64,000 nucleotides of DNA from Planctomycetota bacterium (GCA_016125255.1 WGMD01000002.1:620001-684000), one strand, 5' to 3'; positions 22,022 to 31,143 are shown, counted from the first letter of the stretch. Notes: generated by a model from the sequence alone, not told the origin. Translations and numbers: made by a program.

Positions 22022-22915
22022 CTAGCGTCGCCTGCGCTGCGTGTCCTGACGGAGCAGGTTCTTCTCCTGTTCGCTCAAGCTGTCCATGCCCTGGCGGGCG
22101 ATCTTGGCGAGAATCCGGTCGATCTCGTAATCGAACGCGCGATCGCTCGGGCGGTTCACTTCGTCGACGTCGCGCCGCCTGAACCGAAAGGTCGGCAGCG
22201 TGAGGCCGGTCAGGAAATTGAGCAGGCCGATGTTGCGAATCAGCAAAAAGCCCACCAGCGCCCCGCCGAGGTGCGCCGCCTGTCCGCCCGCGTTTTCGCC
22301 GGGTCGGTGACGGATGATCACGACCACCGCCAGCGCCAAAAGGAACCACGCCAGCGTGCGCAGCTTGATCGGAACCGGAATCGGAAAGATGAAGATCATC
22401 TCGTCAGGCGCGAGCCGCGCCGAGGCGATCAGCACGCCGTACACCCCCGCCGACGCGCCGATGAGCGGCATCCAGCTCGCCGAGATGATCAGGTGCGCTT
22501 CCCACAGCGCGACATAAGAAAGCCCGCCCGCCGCGCCGCACAACAGGTAAAACGCCACGTAACGCCGCGAGCCCAGGTACTGCTCGATCATCGATCCGAA
22601 AAAGTACAGGCCGATCATGTTGAAGAGGATGTGCTCGAACGTGGCGTGCAGGAACTGAAACGAAATGAATCGCCAGAGCTGCCAGTGCTCGATCGCCGTT
22701 TGAGCCGAGAAAAAGCCCCAGTATTCGATGGGGCCCATGCGCATGCCATGATAGTTGTAGTACCCCACCGTGCCCATCAGCAGCCCGTCGAGCACGAACA
22801 CCGCCACGTTGATGACGATCAGCCAGGTGTTGATCGACCACATCGGCAGCCGCGGCCCGATCGTCGCCGGCGGCAGCAGATCCCGTCGATAATAATCACG
22901 CTCATAAATGCCCAT
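22022..22915 (-). CDS. Rhomboid family intramembrane serine protease
   Basis: 297 residues from the ATG at 22915. The catalytic serine lies in IGASAGVYG, the histidine in QAAHLGGALVG, and helix 2 has ISFQFLHATFEHILFNM. It is a diverged paralogue of the next gene downstream. Both end in a soluble tail with the pattern YEIDRILAKIARQGMDSLSE. The tail resembles a small helical module found at the end of many planctomycete rhomboids, perhaps for partner binding (inference). The open frame upstream of 22915 has no rhomboid-like features, so the shorter start was chosen. Confidence 0.93.
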   Translation of the reverse strand: MGIYERDYYRRDLLPPATIGPRLPMWSINTWLIVINVAVFVLDGLLMGTVGYYNYHGMRMGPIEYWGFFSAQTAIEHWQLWRFISFQFLHATFEHILFNMIGLYFFGSMIEQYLGSRRYVAFYLLCGAAGGLSYVALWEAHLIISASWMPLIGASAGVYGVLIASARLAPDEMIFIFPIPVPIKLRTLAWFLLALAVVVIIRHRPGENAGGQAAHLGGALVGFLLIRNIGLLNFLTGLTLPTFRFRRRDVDEVNRPSDRAFDYEIDRILAKIARQGMDSLSEQEKNLLRQDTQRRRR

Positions 22916-23015
22916 GTCACGACAAGTGTAGCGCCGTCGCCCCTTCTTCCCACGGGAGTGGGCCGGGGTGAAGGTGGCCACGGGGTATGGCGCGGTCCGC
23001 GACGAGCGTCATCCA

Positions 23016-23546
23016 TCAATGATCGCGCACAAACGTCCACCAGTACAACAGCGCCGCCACCGATTTGCCGTCGACGATCTCGCCGCGTTTGATCATCTCC
23101 AGGACGATTGCGGGCGCGACGGGTTCGACCGTGATCTGCTCCGTTTCCTCCAGCGCCTGCCCCACATGCTTGAGCCCCGTGGCGACGAAGCAGTACATCC
23201 GCTCCGTCAAAATGCCCGGCGAGGTGTAGAACTCGCACAGCGGCTCGATCTTCGCCGCCTCGTAACCCGTCTCCTCGATCATCTCGCGCCCGGCGCAGAC
23301 CGCCGGGTCCTCGCCCGCTTCGAGCGTCCCGGCGGGAAGCTCCCACAAGGTCTGATCGAGCGTGTGACGATGGTTGTGAATCATCACGATCCGCCCGTCA
23401 TCGAGAATCCCCAGAATCGCCACCGCCCCGCCGTGCACGACGACTTCCCGCTCGACCTGTCGCCCGTCGGGCGTGGTAATCTTCACGAGATCGAGCTTGA
23501 CCTTGACACCTTCAAAAATCCGCCGACTTTCACGCATCTTGTTCAT
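23016..23546 (-). CDS. NUDIX hydrolase, ADP-ribose pyrophosphatase-like
   Basis: 176 residues from the ATG at 23546. The Nudix box is GTLEAGEDPAVCAGREMIEE followed by TGYE, matching G-x5-E-x7-RE-x2-EE-x-G. Other ADP-ribose pyrophosphatase-like features are the ELPAGTLE lead-in, GGAVAILGILDDGRIVMIHN and FYTSPGILTERMYCFVATGL. These enzymes hydrolyse ADP-ribose or other nucleoside diphosphate sugars and act as housekeeping cleaners in the cytoplasm. It is divergent from the DegT aminotransferase gene. Confidence 0.9.
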   Translation of the reverse strand: MNKMRESRRIFEGVKVKLDLVKITTPDGRQVEREVVVHGGAVAILGILDDGRIVMIHNHRHTLDQTLWELPAGTLEAGEDPAVCAGREMIEETGYEAAKIEPLCEFYTSPGILTERMYCFVATGLKHVGQALEETEQITVEPVAPAIVLEMIKRGEIVDGKSVAALLYWWTFVRDH

Positions 23547-23631
23547 GGCGACATGATATCCGACGTGGCCGACGATTCGACATTCCATGGCGGGCTTCTT
23601 ATCCTGTGACGTTTCCCATTGGAGCCCCGCC

Positions 23632-24732
23632 ATGTCCGTTCCCATGCTTGATCTGGCCGCGGAGAATCGTGCGATCGCCGCCGAGGCGCGCGCCGCCATC
23701 GACGCCATCATTGACACCAACCAGTTCATCCTCGGCAAAACGGTCGAGGGCTTTGAGGGCCGGCTCGCCAGGTACTGTCAGTCGCCGCATGCGGTGGGCG
23801 TGTCGAGCGGGACGGATGCGTTGCTGATCGCACTGATGGCGGCGGGGATCGGGCCGGGCGATGAAGTGATCGTGCCCACGTTCACGTTTTTCGCCACCGG
23901 CGGGACGGTCGCCCGCACCGGCGCGACGCCCGTCTTCGTCGACATCGACCCCGCGACGTTCAACATGAACGTCACCGCCGCCGAGGCCGCCCTCACGGAT
24001 AAAACCCGCGCGATCATTCCGGTGCATCTGTTCGGCCAGTGCGCGGACATGACGGCGACGCTCGCGCTGGCGAAGAAGCATGAACTGATCGTCATTGAAG
24101 ACGCCGCGCAGGCCATCGGGGCACGCGATCACGACCGCCCCGCCGGCTCGATGGGCGACTACGGGTGTCTGAGCTTTTATCCGACGAAGAACCTCGGTGC
24201 GTTCGGCGACGCCGGCGCGGTGCTGACGCCGCGCGTGGAGCTGCTCACGCTGCTGCGGCAGATCCGCATGCACGGGCAGACCGATGAGTACCGCCATCAG
24301 TACGTCGGCGGCAACTTCCGCATCGACGCCCTTCAGGCGGCCGTGCTCACGATCAAGCTGGCGCATCTCGATGCGTACGCCGAGGGGCGTCGCGCGGCGG
24401 CGGAGCGATATGAAGACCTGCTTGGCGATCTGCCGATCACGCTGCCCGTCACCGCCGAGGGGCAGTATCACGTGTTCAACCAATACACGATCCGCTCCAC
24501 CGACCGCGCCGCCCTGTGCGATCATCTCAAGGCCAACGGCATCGGGCACAAGGTCTACTACCCGCTGCCGCTGCATCTTCAGCCGTGCTTCGAATCGCTG
24601 GGCTATCGCAAGGGCATGCTGCCGGTCGCCGAGGCGGCGTGCGACGAAGTAGTCAGTCTGCCGATGTTCCCCACGCTCAGCGAAGAGCAGCAGGAAGAGG
24701 TTGCGGCTGTGATGCGGGCGTTTTACGAGTAA
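23632..24732 (+). CDS. DegT/DnrJ/EryC1/StrS family PLP aminotransferase
   Basis: 366 residues from the ATG at 23632 (GGAG eight bases upstream). The fold-type I sugar aminotransferase motifs are clear: GVSSGTDALLIALMAAGIGPGDEVIVP, VEDAAQAIGA (with the cofactor-binding Asp), the Schiff-base lysine in SFYPTKNLGAFGDAG, and GGNFRIDALQAAVL. The family transfers an amino group to nucleotide-linked keto-sugars for surface polysaccharides. The exact sugar is not readable from sequence. The next gene starts 12 bases later and encodes an Mla-type ATPase; they are probably co-transcribed. Confidence 0.92.
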   Translation: MSVPMLDLAAENRAIAAEARAAIDAIIDTNQFILGKTVEGFEGRLARYCQSPHAVGVSSGTDALLIALMAAGIGPGDEVIVPTFTFFATGGTVARTGATPVFVDIDPATFNMNVTAAEAALTDKTRAIIPVHLFGQCADMTATLALAKKHELIVIEDAAQAIGARDHDRPAGSMGDYGCLSFYPTKNLGAFGDAGAVLTPRVELLTLLRQIRMHGQTDEYRHQYVGGNFRIDALQAAVLTIKLAHLDAYAEGRRAAAERYEDLLGDLPITLPVTAEGQYHVFNQYTIRSTDRAALCDHLKANGIGHKVYYPLPLHLQPCFESLGYRKGMLPVAEAACDEVVSLPMFPTLSEEQQEEVAAVMRAFYE

Positions 24733-24744
24733 ACTGTCGCTCGC

Positions 24745-25566
24745 ATGAGTGATGCGAACGGGCCAATCCGCGACGAAGCCGTCATCCGCCTGCGCGATGT
24801 CTACAAGTCGTTCGGTCGCCTGCGCGTCCTCCAGGGCGTCAACCTCGATTTCATCAAGGGTCAGACCACCGTCGTCATCGGCCCCAGCGGATGCGGCAAA
24901 TCCGTCATGCTCAAGCACATCGTCGGCCTCCTCCGCCCCGACCGCGGCGAGGTCTACTACGAAGGCCACCGCGTCGACCAGATGAACGAACATGACCTCG
25001 TCGAAATCCGCACGGACTTCGGCTACCTCTTCCAGCTTGGCGCACTCTTTGACTCGATGACCGTCGAGCAGAATGTGTGCTTCCCGCTGGAGGAGCATGC
25101 GAACATGACGCTCAAGGAACGCCGCGAGCGGTGTGCACAGGTCTTGGGCATGGTCGGCATGGAGCACACGCAGCGCAAAGTCCCCGCGGAACTTTCCGGC
25201 GGACAGCGCAAGCGGATCGCGCTGGCCCGGGCGGTCGCGCTGCATCCGAAGGTGATTCTCTACGACGAGCCGACGACGGGCCTGGACCCGATCCGCTCCG
25301 ACGTCATCAACGAATTGATCATCAAGCTCCAGAAGGAGCTTCACGCCACGAGCATCGTCGTCACGCACGATATGACCAGCGCGTATAAAATTGCCGACCG
25401 GATCGTCATGCTCTACGATGGCCATATCATCGTCGACGGCTCCCCTGACGAGGTCCGCGCCACCGACGACCCCATTGTCCGCGCCTTCATCGAGGGCCGC
25501 AGCGATCTGCATCAGATCGACGGCCTGGAAAGCGCGTCCGAATCACGACCGGCGGGCAAAACATGA
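24745..25566 (+). CDS. mlaF: Mla-type ABC transporter ATP-binding protein
   Basis: 273 residues. Walker A is GPSGCGKS, the Q-loop region is LFQLGALFDSMTVEQNV (typical of MlaF/Ttg2A), the signature is LSGGQRKRIALARA, Walker B is VILYDEPTTGLDPI, and the switch His is in VVTHDM. MlaF-type ATPases power phospholipid transport between inner and outer membranes. The next gene overlaps by four bases and encodes the MCE-domain partner. The permease MlaE is not in this operon; a candidate is on the other strand at 40409-41239. Confidence 0.92.
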   Translation: MSDANGPIRDEAVIRLRDVYKSFGRLRVLQGVNLDFIKGQTTVVIGPSGCGKSVMLKHIVGLLRPDRGEVYYEGHRVDQMNEHDLVEIRTDFGYLFQLGALFDSMTVEQNVCFPLEEHANMTLKERRERCAQVLGMVGMEHTQRKVPAELSGGQRKRIALARAVALHPKVILYDEPTTGLDPIRSDVINELIIKLQKELHATSIVVTHDMTSAYKIADRIVMLYDGHIIVDGSPDEVRATDDPIVRAFIEGRSDLHQIDGLESASESRPAGKT

Positions 25567-26576
25567 CCGAACGCACACGCAACATCACCGTCGGGATCAC
25601 CGCCATCACTGGCCTCGTCGCCGTGCTCTGGCTCGCGTTCATCTTCGGTGAACTCGAAAGATGGACCACCGAAAACTACCCTATCCGAATCGTCCTCAAT
25701 GACGCCACCGGACTCGCCATCGGAAGCCGCGTCAAACTCAGCGGGATCGACGTCGGCTACGTCAAATCGCTTCGATTCACCGACGAAAGCGCCGAGCAGG
25801 TGGAACTGACGTGCCTCATCGACACGAGCCGTAACATTCCCTCAAGCGCCAGCGTCAACGCGGCGGGCAGTCTGCTCGGCGGCGCGTCGCAGCTTGCCAT
25901 CACGCCGACGAAACGGACGCCGGACGCCCCGCCGCTCACCTACCTGCCGCGCGACGGATCGGGCGAACTGCATGGAACGGTGACGACGATGAGTTCGGCC
26001 GTCGCCGGCGTGGCGCGCGATCTGCGTAATGATCTCAAGGCCCAGCTCGACAACTTCGGCAAGCTGTCCAAGAAGATCGAGACGCTGGCCGATGAGTACA
26101 TCGCGATCGGACAGAAGCTCAACACGCTATTGGAGCAGCATAATCTCGCCGACGTGGACGCGGGGAAAGTGCAGGGCAACGTCGCGACGATGATCGCCCG
26201 GGCCGATGCGCGGCTGGGCGAGATGAAAAAGACCATCGACTCCATCAACAAAATCGTCGGCGACGAACAGCTTGTCGGAGACCTGAAGCAGACGGTGGCC
26301 AACACGCGTGACCTGACGGCGGATGCGAAGAAGCAGCTTGGCGAACTGACGAGCCGGTACGTCGCGGTGGCGGACGAACTGAGCAAGACGATGGCGAGTA
26401 TGAATCAGATCATGACCGATGCAAAGGCCGGCAAAGGCACGCTCGGCAAAGTGCTACAGGACCCGGCCCTTTACGACAACCTGACCGATGCCGCCCAGCG
26501 GCTCGACGAGATGCTCAAGGAAGCGAAGCTGCTCATCGAGAAGTGGAAGGCGGAGGGATTGCCGATTCAATTTTGA
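25563..26576 (+). CDS. mlaD: MlaD/MCE domain protein of a phospholipid transporter
   Basis: 337 residues. One N-terminal membrane anchor (TAITGLVAVLWLAFIFGEL) is followed by the MCE domain (YPIRIVLNDATGLAIGSRVKLSGIDVGYV, about residues 40-140). A long helical tail, with EQHNLADVDAGKVQGNVATM and TVANTRDLTADAKKQLGELT, runs to the end and may form a tunnel or coiled coil across the periplasm. Its start codon overlaps the MlaF stop (ATGA). The C-terminal AGKGTLGKVLQDPALYDNL is a pattern common in MCE proteins. Confidence 0.9.
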   Translation: MTERTRNITVGITAITGLVAVLWLAFIFGELERWTTENYPIRIVLNDATGLAIGSRVKLSGIDVGYVKSLRFTDESAEQVELTCLIDTSRNIPSSASVNAAGSLLGGASQLAITPTKRTPDAPPLTYLPRDGSGELHGTVTTMSSAVAGVARDLRNDLKAQLDNFGKLSKKIETLADEYIAIGQKLNTLLEQHNLADVDAGKVQGNVATMIARADARLGEMKKTIDSINKIVGDEQLVGDLKQTVANTRDLTADAKKQLGELTSRYVAVADELSKTMASMNQIMTDAKAGKGTLGKVLQDPALYDNLTDAAQRLDEMLKEAKLLIEKWKAEGLPIQF

Positions 26577-26594
26577 GTGACGCCGGGAGCGATC

Positions 26595-27986
26595 ATGAAC
26601 GCGGATGATCAGATCAAGTCGTTGGCGGAGGCGTTGCGTCTTTCGCCGGACAACGCCCCGCTTCGCCGTCTTTACGCCGACACACTCGCCCGCAGCGGTC
26701 GGCACGAGGCCGCGGAGGCGGAGTATCGCGAACTGCTGCGGTGCGATCCGGAAGCGGCGGACATCAAGCTCGCGCTGGCGTGGTGCTTTTACGGGCAGGA
26801 CAAGAATTCGCAGGCGCTGGTGATCGTCGAGGACCTGCTCGGCCGCAAGCCCGTCACGGCTGAGACATATATTTTGCATGCCCGCCTGCTGCTCCGCGCG
26901 GGTCGCGCTCCGATGGCGCGGCAACAGTACATGGAGGCCATCGGGCTCAACCCGAACCTCACCGACGATTACCTCGAAAACGAACTGGGCGTCAGCGCTG
27001 GCGAGCTTCAGGAAGAGGCGGCTGCGAACGCGGCGGACGAAGAGGCGGACGAAGAGGAATCGCCCTTCGCCATGCGCGCCCCCGCCGGCGATCTGCCCCC
27101 GACGAGCAGCGACGCGGGCACCGAGATCGAACGGCCCCGTCTGAATTTCGCCGACGTCGGCGGCATGGAGTCGCTCAAAGAGGAAATCCGCATCAAGATC
27201 ATTCACCCTCTGACCAATCCGCAGCTTTTCAAGGCCTACGGCAAGAAGGTCGGCGGCGGGATGCTCATGTACGGCCCGCCCGGCTGCGGCAAGACCTTCC
27301 TCGCCCGCGCCACGGCCGGCGAAATCAAGGCCAACTTCATCAGCGTGGGCATTCACGATGTGCTGGACATGTGGATCGGCTCCAGCGAAAAGCAGCTTCA
27401 CGCCATCTTCGACCAGGCCCGCCGCAACGCGCCCAGCGTCCTGTTCTTCGACGAAGTCGACGCCCTCGGCGCCTCGCGCACCGACATGCGCCAGACCGCC
27501 GGCCGCACCGTGATCAATCAGTTCCTCGCCGAACTCGACGGCGCGGAGCATGACAATGAAGGCGTGCTGGTGCTGGGGGCGACCAATGCGCCGTGGCATC
27601 TGGACTCGGCATTTCGTCGGCCGGGGCGGTTCGATCGCGTTCTGTTCGTCCCGCCGCCGGACGGCGAGGCGCGGGCGGCGATTGTGCGCCTGTTGCTGCG
27701 CGACAAGCCGGTGGACCGCATCGACTACGCCCAGGTGGGCAAAAAGACCGAGGGTTTCAGCGGCGCGGACCTGAAGGCGGTGATCGATCTGGCGGTCGAT
27801 GCGAAACTGCGTGCGGCGATGAAGACCGGGATGCCGCAACCGCTTTCGACGCGCGACTTGCTCGATGCCGCCAAGCAGGTCAAACCGACGACGCGCGAGT
27901 GGTTCGCCTCCGCCCGCAACTACGCCCTGTACGCCAATCAGGGCGGCGCATATGACGAGATTCTCGAGTATCTGAAGATGAAGTGA
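26595..27986 (+). CDS. TPR-AAA ATPase
   Basis: 463 residues from the ATG at 26595, preceded by GGGAG. Residues 1-125 hold about three TPR repeats (ALRLSPDNAPLRRLYADTLA, LLRAGRAPMARQQYMEAIGL). An acidic linker follows (145-158). The AAA domain has Walker A GPPGCGKT (227-234), Walker B VLFFDEVD (282-289), a sensor-like GATNAPW and an Arg-finger region FRRPGRFDRV. The C-terminus (PTTREWFASARNYALYA) resembles the C-terminal helix of Vps4/katanin-type ATPases. It is co-transcribed with mlaFD and with a TPR membrane protein. Probably a remodelling ATPase; the substrate is unknown. Confidence 0.85.
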   Translation: MNADDQIKSLAEALRLSPDNAPLRRLYADTLARSGRHEAAEAEYRELLRCDPEAADIKLALAWCFYGQDKNSQALVIVEDLLGRKPVTAETYILHARLLLRAGRAPMARQQYMEAIGLNPNLTDDYLENELGVSAGELQEEAAANAADEEADEEESPFAMRAPAGDLPPTSSDAGTEIERPRLNFADVGGMESLKEEIRIKIIHPLTNPQLFKAYGKKVGGGMLMYGPPGCGKTFLARATAGEIKANFISVGIHDVLDMWIGSSEKQLHAIFDQARRNAPSVLFFDEVDALGASRTDMRQTAGRTVINQFLAELDGAEHDNEGVLVLGATNAPWHLDSAFRRPGRFDRVLFVPPPDGEARAAIVRLLLRDKPVDRIDYAQVGKKTEGFSGADLKAVIDLAVDAKLRAAMKTGMPQPLSTRDLLDAAKQVKPTTREWFASARNYALYANQGGAYDEILEYLKMK

Positions 27987-28010
27987 CCGCACTGATTCCG
28001 GGAAGCGCCC

Positions 28011-29369
28011 ATGCATTCGGCTCAGATTCACATCCAACGCGCGCAGTTGCTCATCGACCAGAACCGCTACGCCATGGCCGAAGAGGAACTCGCCGCGGCG
28101 ATCGGGCTTGAGCCGAATCTCGCGCGGGCGCACAGTCTGATGAGCGTCTGTCTGAGCGAGCGCGGCAGGCACGACGACGCCCTCGCCGCCGCGACGCACG
28201 CCATCGGCCTCGAGCCCGACAACCCCAACGGCCACTACTTTCACGCCTTCGCCCTCATGTCGGCGGACAAGTACACGCCCGCGATCGAAGCGGTCGATCG
28301 CGCCATCGCGATGTTCCCCTACAGCGAGCATTACTTCGGGCTCAAGGCGAATCTGCTGCTGGCCAAGAACCAGTGGGCGGAGGCATTGGCGGCGGCGAAT
28401 CAGGGACTTCAGATCGATGCGGAGGACGTCACCTGCGCCAACGTGCGCGCGACCGCCCTGACGAAGCTCGGCCGGCGCGACGAAGCGGGACAAACCATCC
28501 GCGACACTCTCCACCGCAATCCCGAAAACGCGCAGACGCACGCCAACCAGGGCTGGACCCTGCTCCATGAAGGCGACGCCAAACAGGCGCTCGTCCATTT
28601 TCAGGAAGCGCTCCGCCTCGACCCCGAACACGAATGGGCCCGCGCCGGCATCGTCGAAGCGCTCAAAGCCCGCAATCCGATCTACCGCTGGCTCCTGCGC
28701 TATACGCTCTGGAGCGCTTCGCTGTCGCAGCGCACGCAGTGGGGCATGATGGTCGGCCTCGTCGTCGGCATCATCCTTCTGAATCAGAATCTGAGCGACC
28801 TGTCGCCCGCGCTCGATACGCTCGTGTTCAGTCTGATGCTCGCTTATGCAGCTTTCGCCATGTTCACCTGGATCGGCAGCCCGCTCTTTGATCTGCTTCT
28901 GCTGCTCGACCGCTACGGCCGGCACGCGCTGGGCGTCGAGCAGAAGCGCGATGCGTATCTGTTCGGCGCGGGCGTGGTGATCGTCATCGCGCTGATTGCC
29001 ACGGCGATGACGATCGGCACGCTGTCGGTCATGATTCCGTTTCCCCTGCTGCTCGTTCCGCTGTCGGGCGCGGTGCGCGGGCGCCATCCGCTGATGCGCC
29101 GCGTGGGCGGGGGCGTGTTCCTGGTGCTCGCGGCGTGCGGGGCGGCGTCGCTGTGGTTTTATCACGACGCGGTGACCCACTTCGCTCAATTGCCCCTCAC
29201 CAATGACCCCGCCGTGCTGCGCGAGGCGATTGAGAAGGCCGTCCGCGATCCGCGGTTTCAGCAAAGCGCAAGCATCGGCCGCACGCTGCGGACCGTGACG
29301 CTGTGGGGATGCGTCCTTTCGTCATGGATCCGAAACGCCATCGCGACGTACATCATGCAGCGGCGCTGA
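28011..29369 (+). CDS. TPR repeat membrane protein
   Basis: 452 residues. Residues 1-215 contain about six TPR units, with the recurrent pattern A-x-x-x-GLEP (for example EEELAAAIGLEPNLARAHSL). The C-terminal half has about five hydrophobic segments: GMMVGLVVGIILLNQ, ALDTLVFSLMLAYAAFAMF, YLFGAGVVIVIALIATAM, IGTLSVMIPFPLLLVP and GGGVFLVLAACGAASLWF. The TPR part is probably cytoplasmic. It follows the TPR-AAA ATPase by 24 bases, and the two TPR proteins may form a membrane-tethered complex. It ends one base before the convergent DUF89 gene. Confidence 0.8.
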   Translation: MHSAQIHIQRAQLLIDQNRYAMAEEELAAAIGLEPNLARAHSLMSVCLSERGRHDDALAAATHAIGLEPDNPNGHYFHAFALMSADKYTPAIEAVDRAIAMFPYSEHYFGLKANLLLAKNQWAEALAAANQGLQIDAEDVTCANVRATALTKLGRRDEAGQTIRDTLHRNPENAQTHANQGWTLLHEGDAKQALVHFQEALRLDPEHEWARAGIVEALKARNPIYRWLLRYTLWSASLSQRTQWGMMVGLVVGIILLNQNLSDLSPALDTLVFSLMLAYAAFAMFTWIGSPLFDLLLLLDRYGRHALGVEQKRDAYLFGAGVVIVIALIATAMTIGTLSVMIPFPLLLVPLSGAVRGRHPLMRRVGGGVFLVLAACGAASLWFYHDAVTHFAQLPLTNDPAVLREAIEKAVRDPRFQQSASIGRTLRTVTLWGCVLSSWIRNAIATYIMQRR

Positions 29370-30449
29370 TCAATCCCCGTCCGCCGGCTCGAAGCGACAG
29401 ACCACATCGTAAAGCCCGCCGTCGAAAATCTTGGCGACGTCCTCTTCCTTGATCATGGCGACCTTGAGCGTATCGCAGGCGAAGCGCATGAAGTAATTGG
29501 TCTCCAGCGACCGGCCCATGCCTTCAATGATGAGCAGGTCCGCATCACGCGACGCCTCCGCCAGCTCGGGCGACACGCGGGTCATATCAATCACGGGTAA
29601 ATCATTGCCCGAAGGAACCAGCGTGAGCTGACCGGCGTCGAGCGCATCGGCGAACGTCGCATCGATGCGGGCGACGCGGGCGATGAGGTCGACCAGCTCG
29701 GTGTGCGTAATGTCGTTGAGCGCCGGGTGCGTGTTGGCGGTCATGACCAGGTCGGAGCCGGACTGGAGAATATGCCGGGCGAAGGGGATCATGCCCAGCA
29801 CGATGTCGGCGCCGGAATTGTCGACGAACATGACGGTCTTGCGATACCCGCGACTGAATGCGCCGGCGAAGGCGTCGAAGTCATCGACGCGCCAGGGGCG
29901 CGGCTTGATGCGGGCGCGGACGGCGTGGAAATCCGTCTCGCCGTTTTCGTAGAGCGCGATCGTCGAGGCGCAGCCCATGTCAAAGATGTTGCCGGCGAAA
30001 ATGCCGGTGACGAGCGTCAGCAGGCGCTTGTCAGCCGGCATGTCGTCCAGCTCCGCCAATAGCGCGGGCAGCAGGCGCAGCGCCGCTTCGTTCTCCTGCT
30101 GTTTGAGCGCCAGGTACGGGTCGGCGAAGTCGTACTGGAGCAGGTAGCGGCGGCGAAGGGCGCAGAGCGAGACGATCGACAGGTAGCCGATCGCCTTGGG
30201 GTCGCGGCGGATCGTTTGCAGATGCGTGAGGAAGCCGGCGGAGAAGGCGGCCCCGCGCTGCGCGGCGTCGGGGCGGGCGTCGGAGCTGATGGCGCGCTGG
30301 GTGTAGCTGGGCGTGTTGTGCTCGAAGACCCGGAGCCAGAACTCACGTGTGTCGGCGTCGCGTTCCATGTCGAGCGTGTCGGCCCGGTACGTGTCGAGGT
30401 CGGCGATGAGCGGCAGCGCGGTCAGCGTTGTTTCGGCGGCGAATTCCAT
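29370..30449 (-). CDS. Damage-control phosphatase, DUF89/ARMT1 family
   Basis: 359 residues. The DUF89 metal-binding signatures are present: VTGIFAGNIFDMGC, VMFVDNSGADIVLGMIPFAR, MTANTHPALNDIT and IIEGMGRSLETNYF. Members are metal-dependent phosphatases that remove harmful or surplus phosphometabolites; the pattern here is closest to the domain attached to eukaryotic pantothenate kinase 4. Its start codon directly follows the stop of hisH with no gap, so the two genes share a transcript and are probably translationally coupled. A link to a histidine-pathway sugar phosphate is possible but unproven. Confidence 0.85.
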   Translation of the reverse strand: MEFAAETTLTALPLIADLDTYRADTLDMERDADTREFWLRVFEHNTPSYTQRAISSDARPDAAQRGAAFSAGFLTHLQTIRRDPKAIGYLSIVSLCALRRRYLLQYDFADPYLALKQQENEAALRLLPALLAELDDMPADKRLLTLVTGIFAGNIFDMGCASTIALYENGETDFHAVRARIKPRPWRVDDFDAFAGAFSRGYRKTVMFVDNSGADIVLGMIPFARHILQSGSDLVMTANTHPALNDITHTELVDLIARVARIDATFADALDAGQLTLVPSGNDLPVIDMTRVSPELAEASRDADLLIIEGMGRSLETNYFMRFACDTLKVAMIKEEDVAKIFDGGLYDVVCRFEPADGD

Positions 30450-31061
30450 TTACAGACTCGCGAAGTTGGAGAGCATTTTGAGCCCGACGTGCTGGGACTT
30501 TTCCGGGTGAAACTGCGTGGCGAACACATTGTCGCGCCGGGCGGCTGAGCAGAAGCGGCCGGCGTAGTCGGTCGTCGTGGCAATATCGGCGGCGTCGGCG
30601 GGGACGGCGAAATAGGAGTGGACGAAATAGACGCTCGCGCCGGGCGCGAGGCCGGCCAGCAGCGGGTTGTCACCGCCGGTCCAGTCGAGCGTGTTCCAGC
30701 CCATGTGCGGGACTTTGAGGGCGTGCTCGGTCGGATTGAAACGGATGACTTTGCCGGGGATAAAACCCAGGCCGGCGTGCACGCCGTCTTCTTCGGACGT
30801 GTCGAATAGAAGCTGAAGCCCGAGGCAGATGCCCAGGAAGGGGCGACCGGTGGCGACGAAGTTCCTGAGCGATTCGACGTAGTTGCGATCCACGAGGTGC
30901 GCGATGGCGTCCTTGAACGCGCCGACGCCCGGGAGGATCAATTTGTCACATGCGGCGATCTGATCGGGCTGACGGATGATGGTCGCATCGGCACCGACGC
31001 GCTGTAGCGCCTTCTGCACGCTGCGGAGATTGCCCATGCCATAGTCAACGATACCGATCAT
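30450..31061 (-). CDS. hisH: Imidazole glycerol phosphate synthase, glutamine amidotransferase subunit
   Basis: 203 residues. HisH hydrolyses glutamine and passes ammonia to HisF in histidine synthesis. The class I amidotransferase triad is visible: C79 in FLGICLGLQLL, and the His and Glu in FATQFHPEKS. The N-terminus IGIVDYGMGNLRSV and the oxyanion strand LILPGVGAFKDAI are diagnostic. hisF is not in the window. A DUF89 phosphatase gene abuts downstream. Confidence 0.96.
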   Translation of the reverse strand: MIGIVDYGMGNLRSVQKALQRVGADATIIRQPDQIAACDKLILPGVGAFKDAIAHLVDRNYVESLRNFVATGRPFLGICLGLQLLFDTSEEDGVHAGLGFIPGKVIRFNPTEHALKVPHMGWNTLDWTGGDNPLLAGLAPGASVYFVHSYFAVPADAADIATTTDYAGRFCSAARRDNVFATQFHPEKSQHVGLKMLSNFASL

Positions 31062-31090
31062 GGGCGAAGCATAGGCGGGTTAAATAAAGA

Positions 31091-31118
31091 AGGCGGGGAG
31101 ACTGAAGTCTCCCCGCCT
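31091..31118 (-). terminator. Intrinsic terminator of the OmpA-family lipoprotein gene
   Basis: A 12-13 bp stem, AGGCGGGGAGACT / AGTCTCCCCGCCT, with a very small loop. On the minus strand it is followed by TTCTTTATTTAA, a T-rich tail. It lies 26 bases after the lipoprotein stop codon and upstream of hisH. Confidence 0.85.
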
Positions 31119-31143
31119 CGAGAGGGAACAAGGGTACGTGCGG

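Noticed and set aside
26454-29264. A 936-codon open frame on the minus strand opposite the TPR/AAA genes
   Set aside because: The translation is Arg/His/Gly/Ala-rich with no membrane or domain pattern, and lies antisense to three convincing genes. It is an effect of high GC at third positions.
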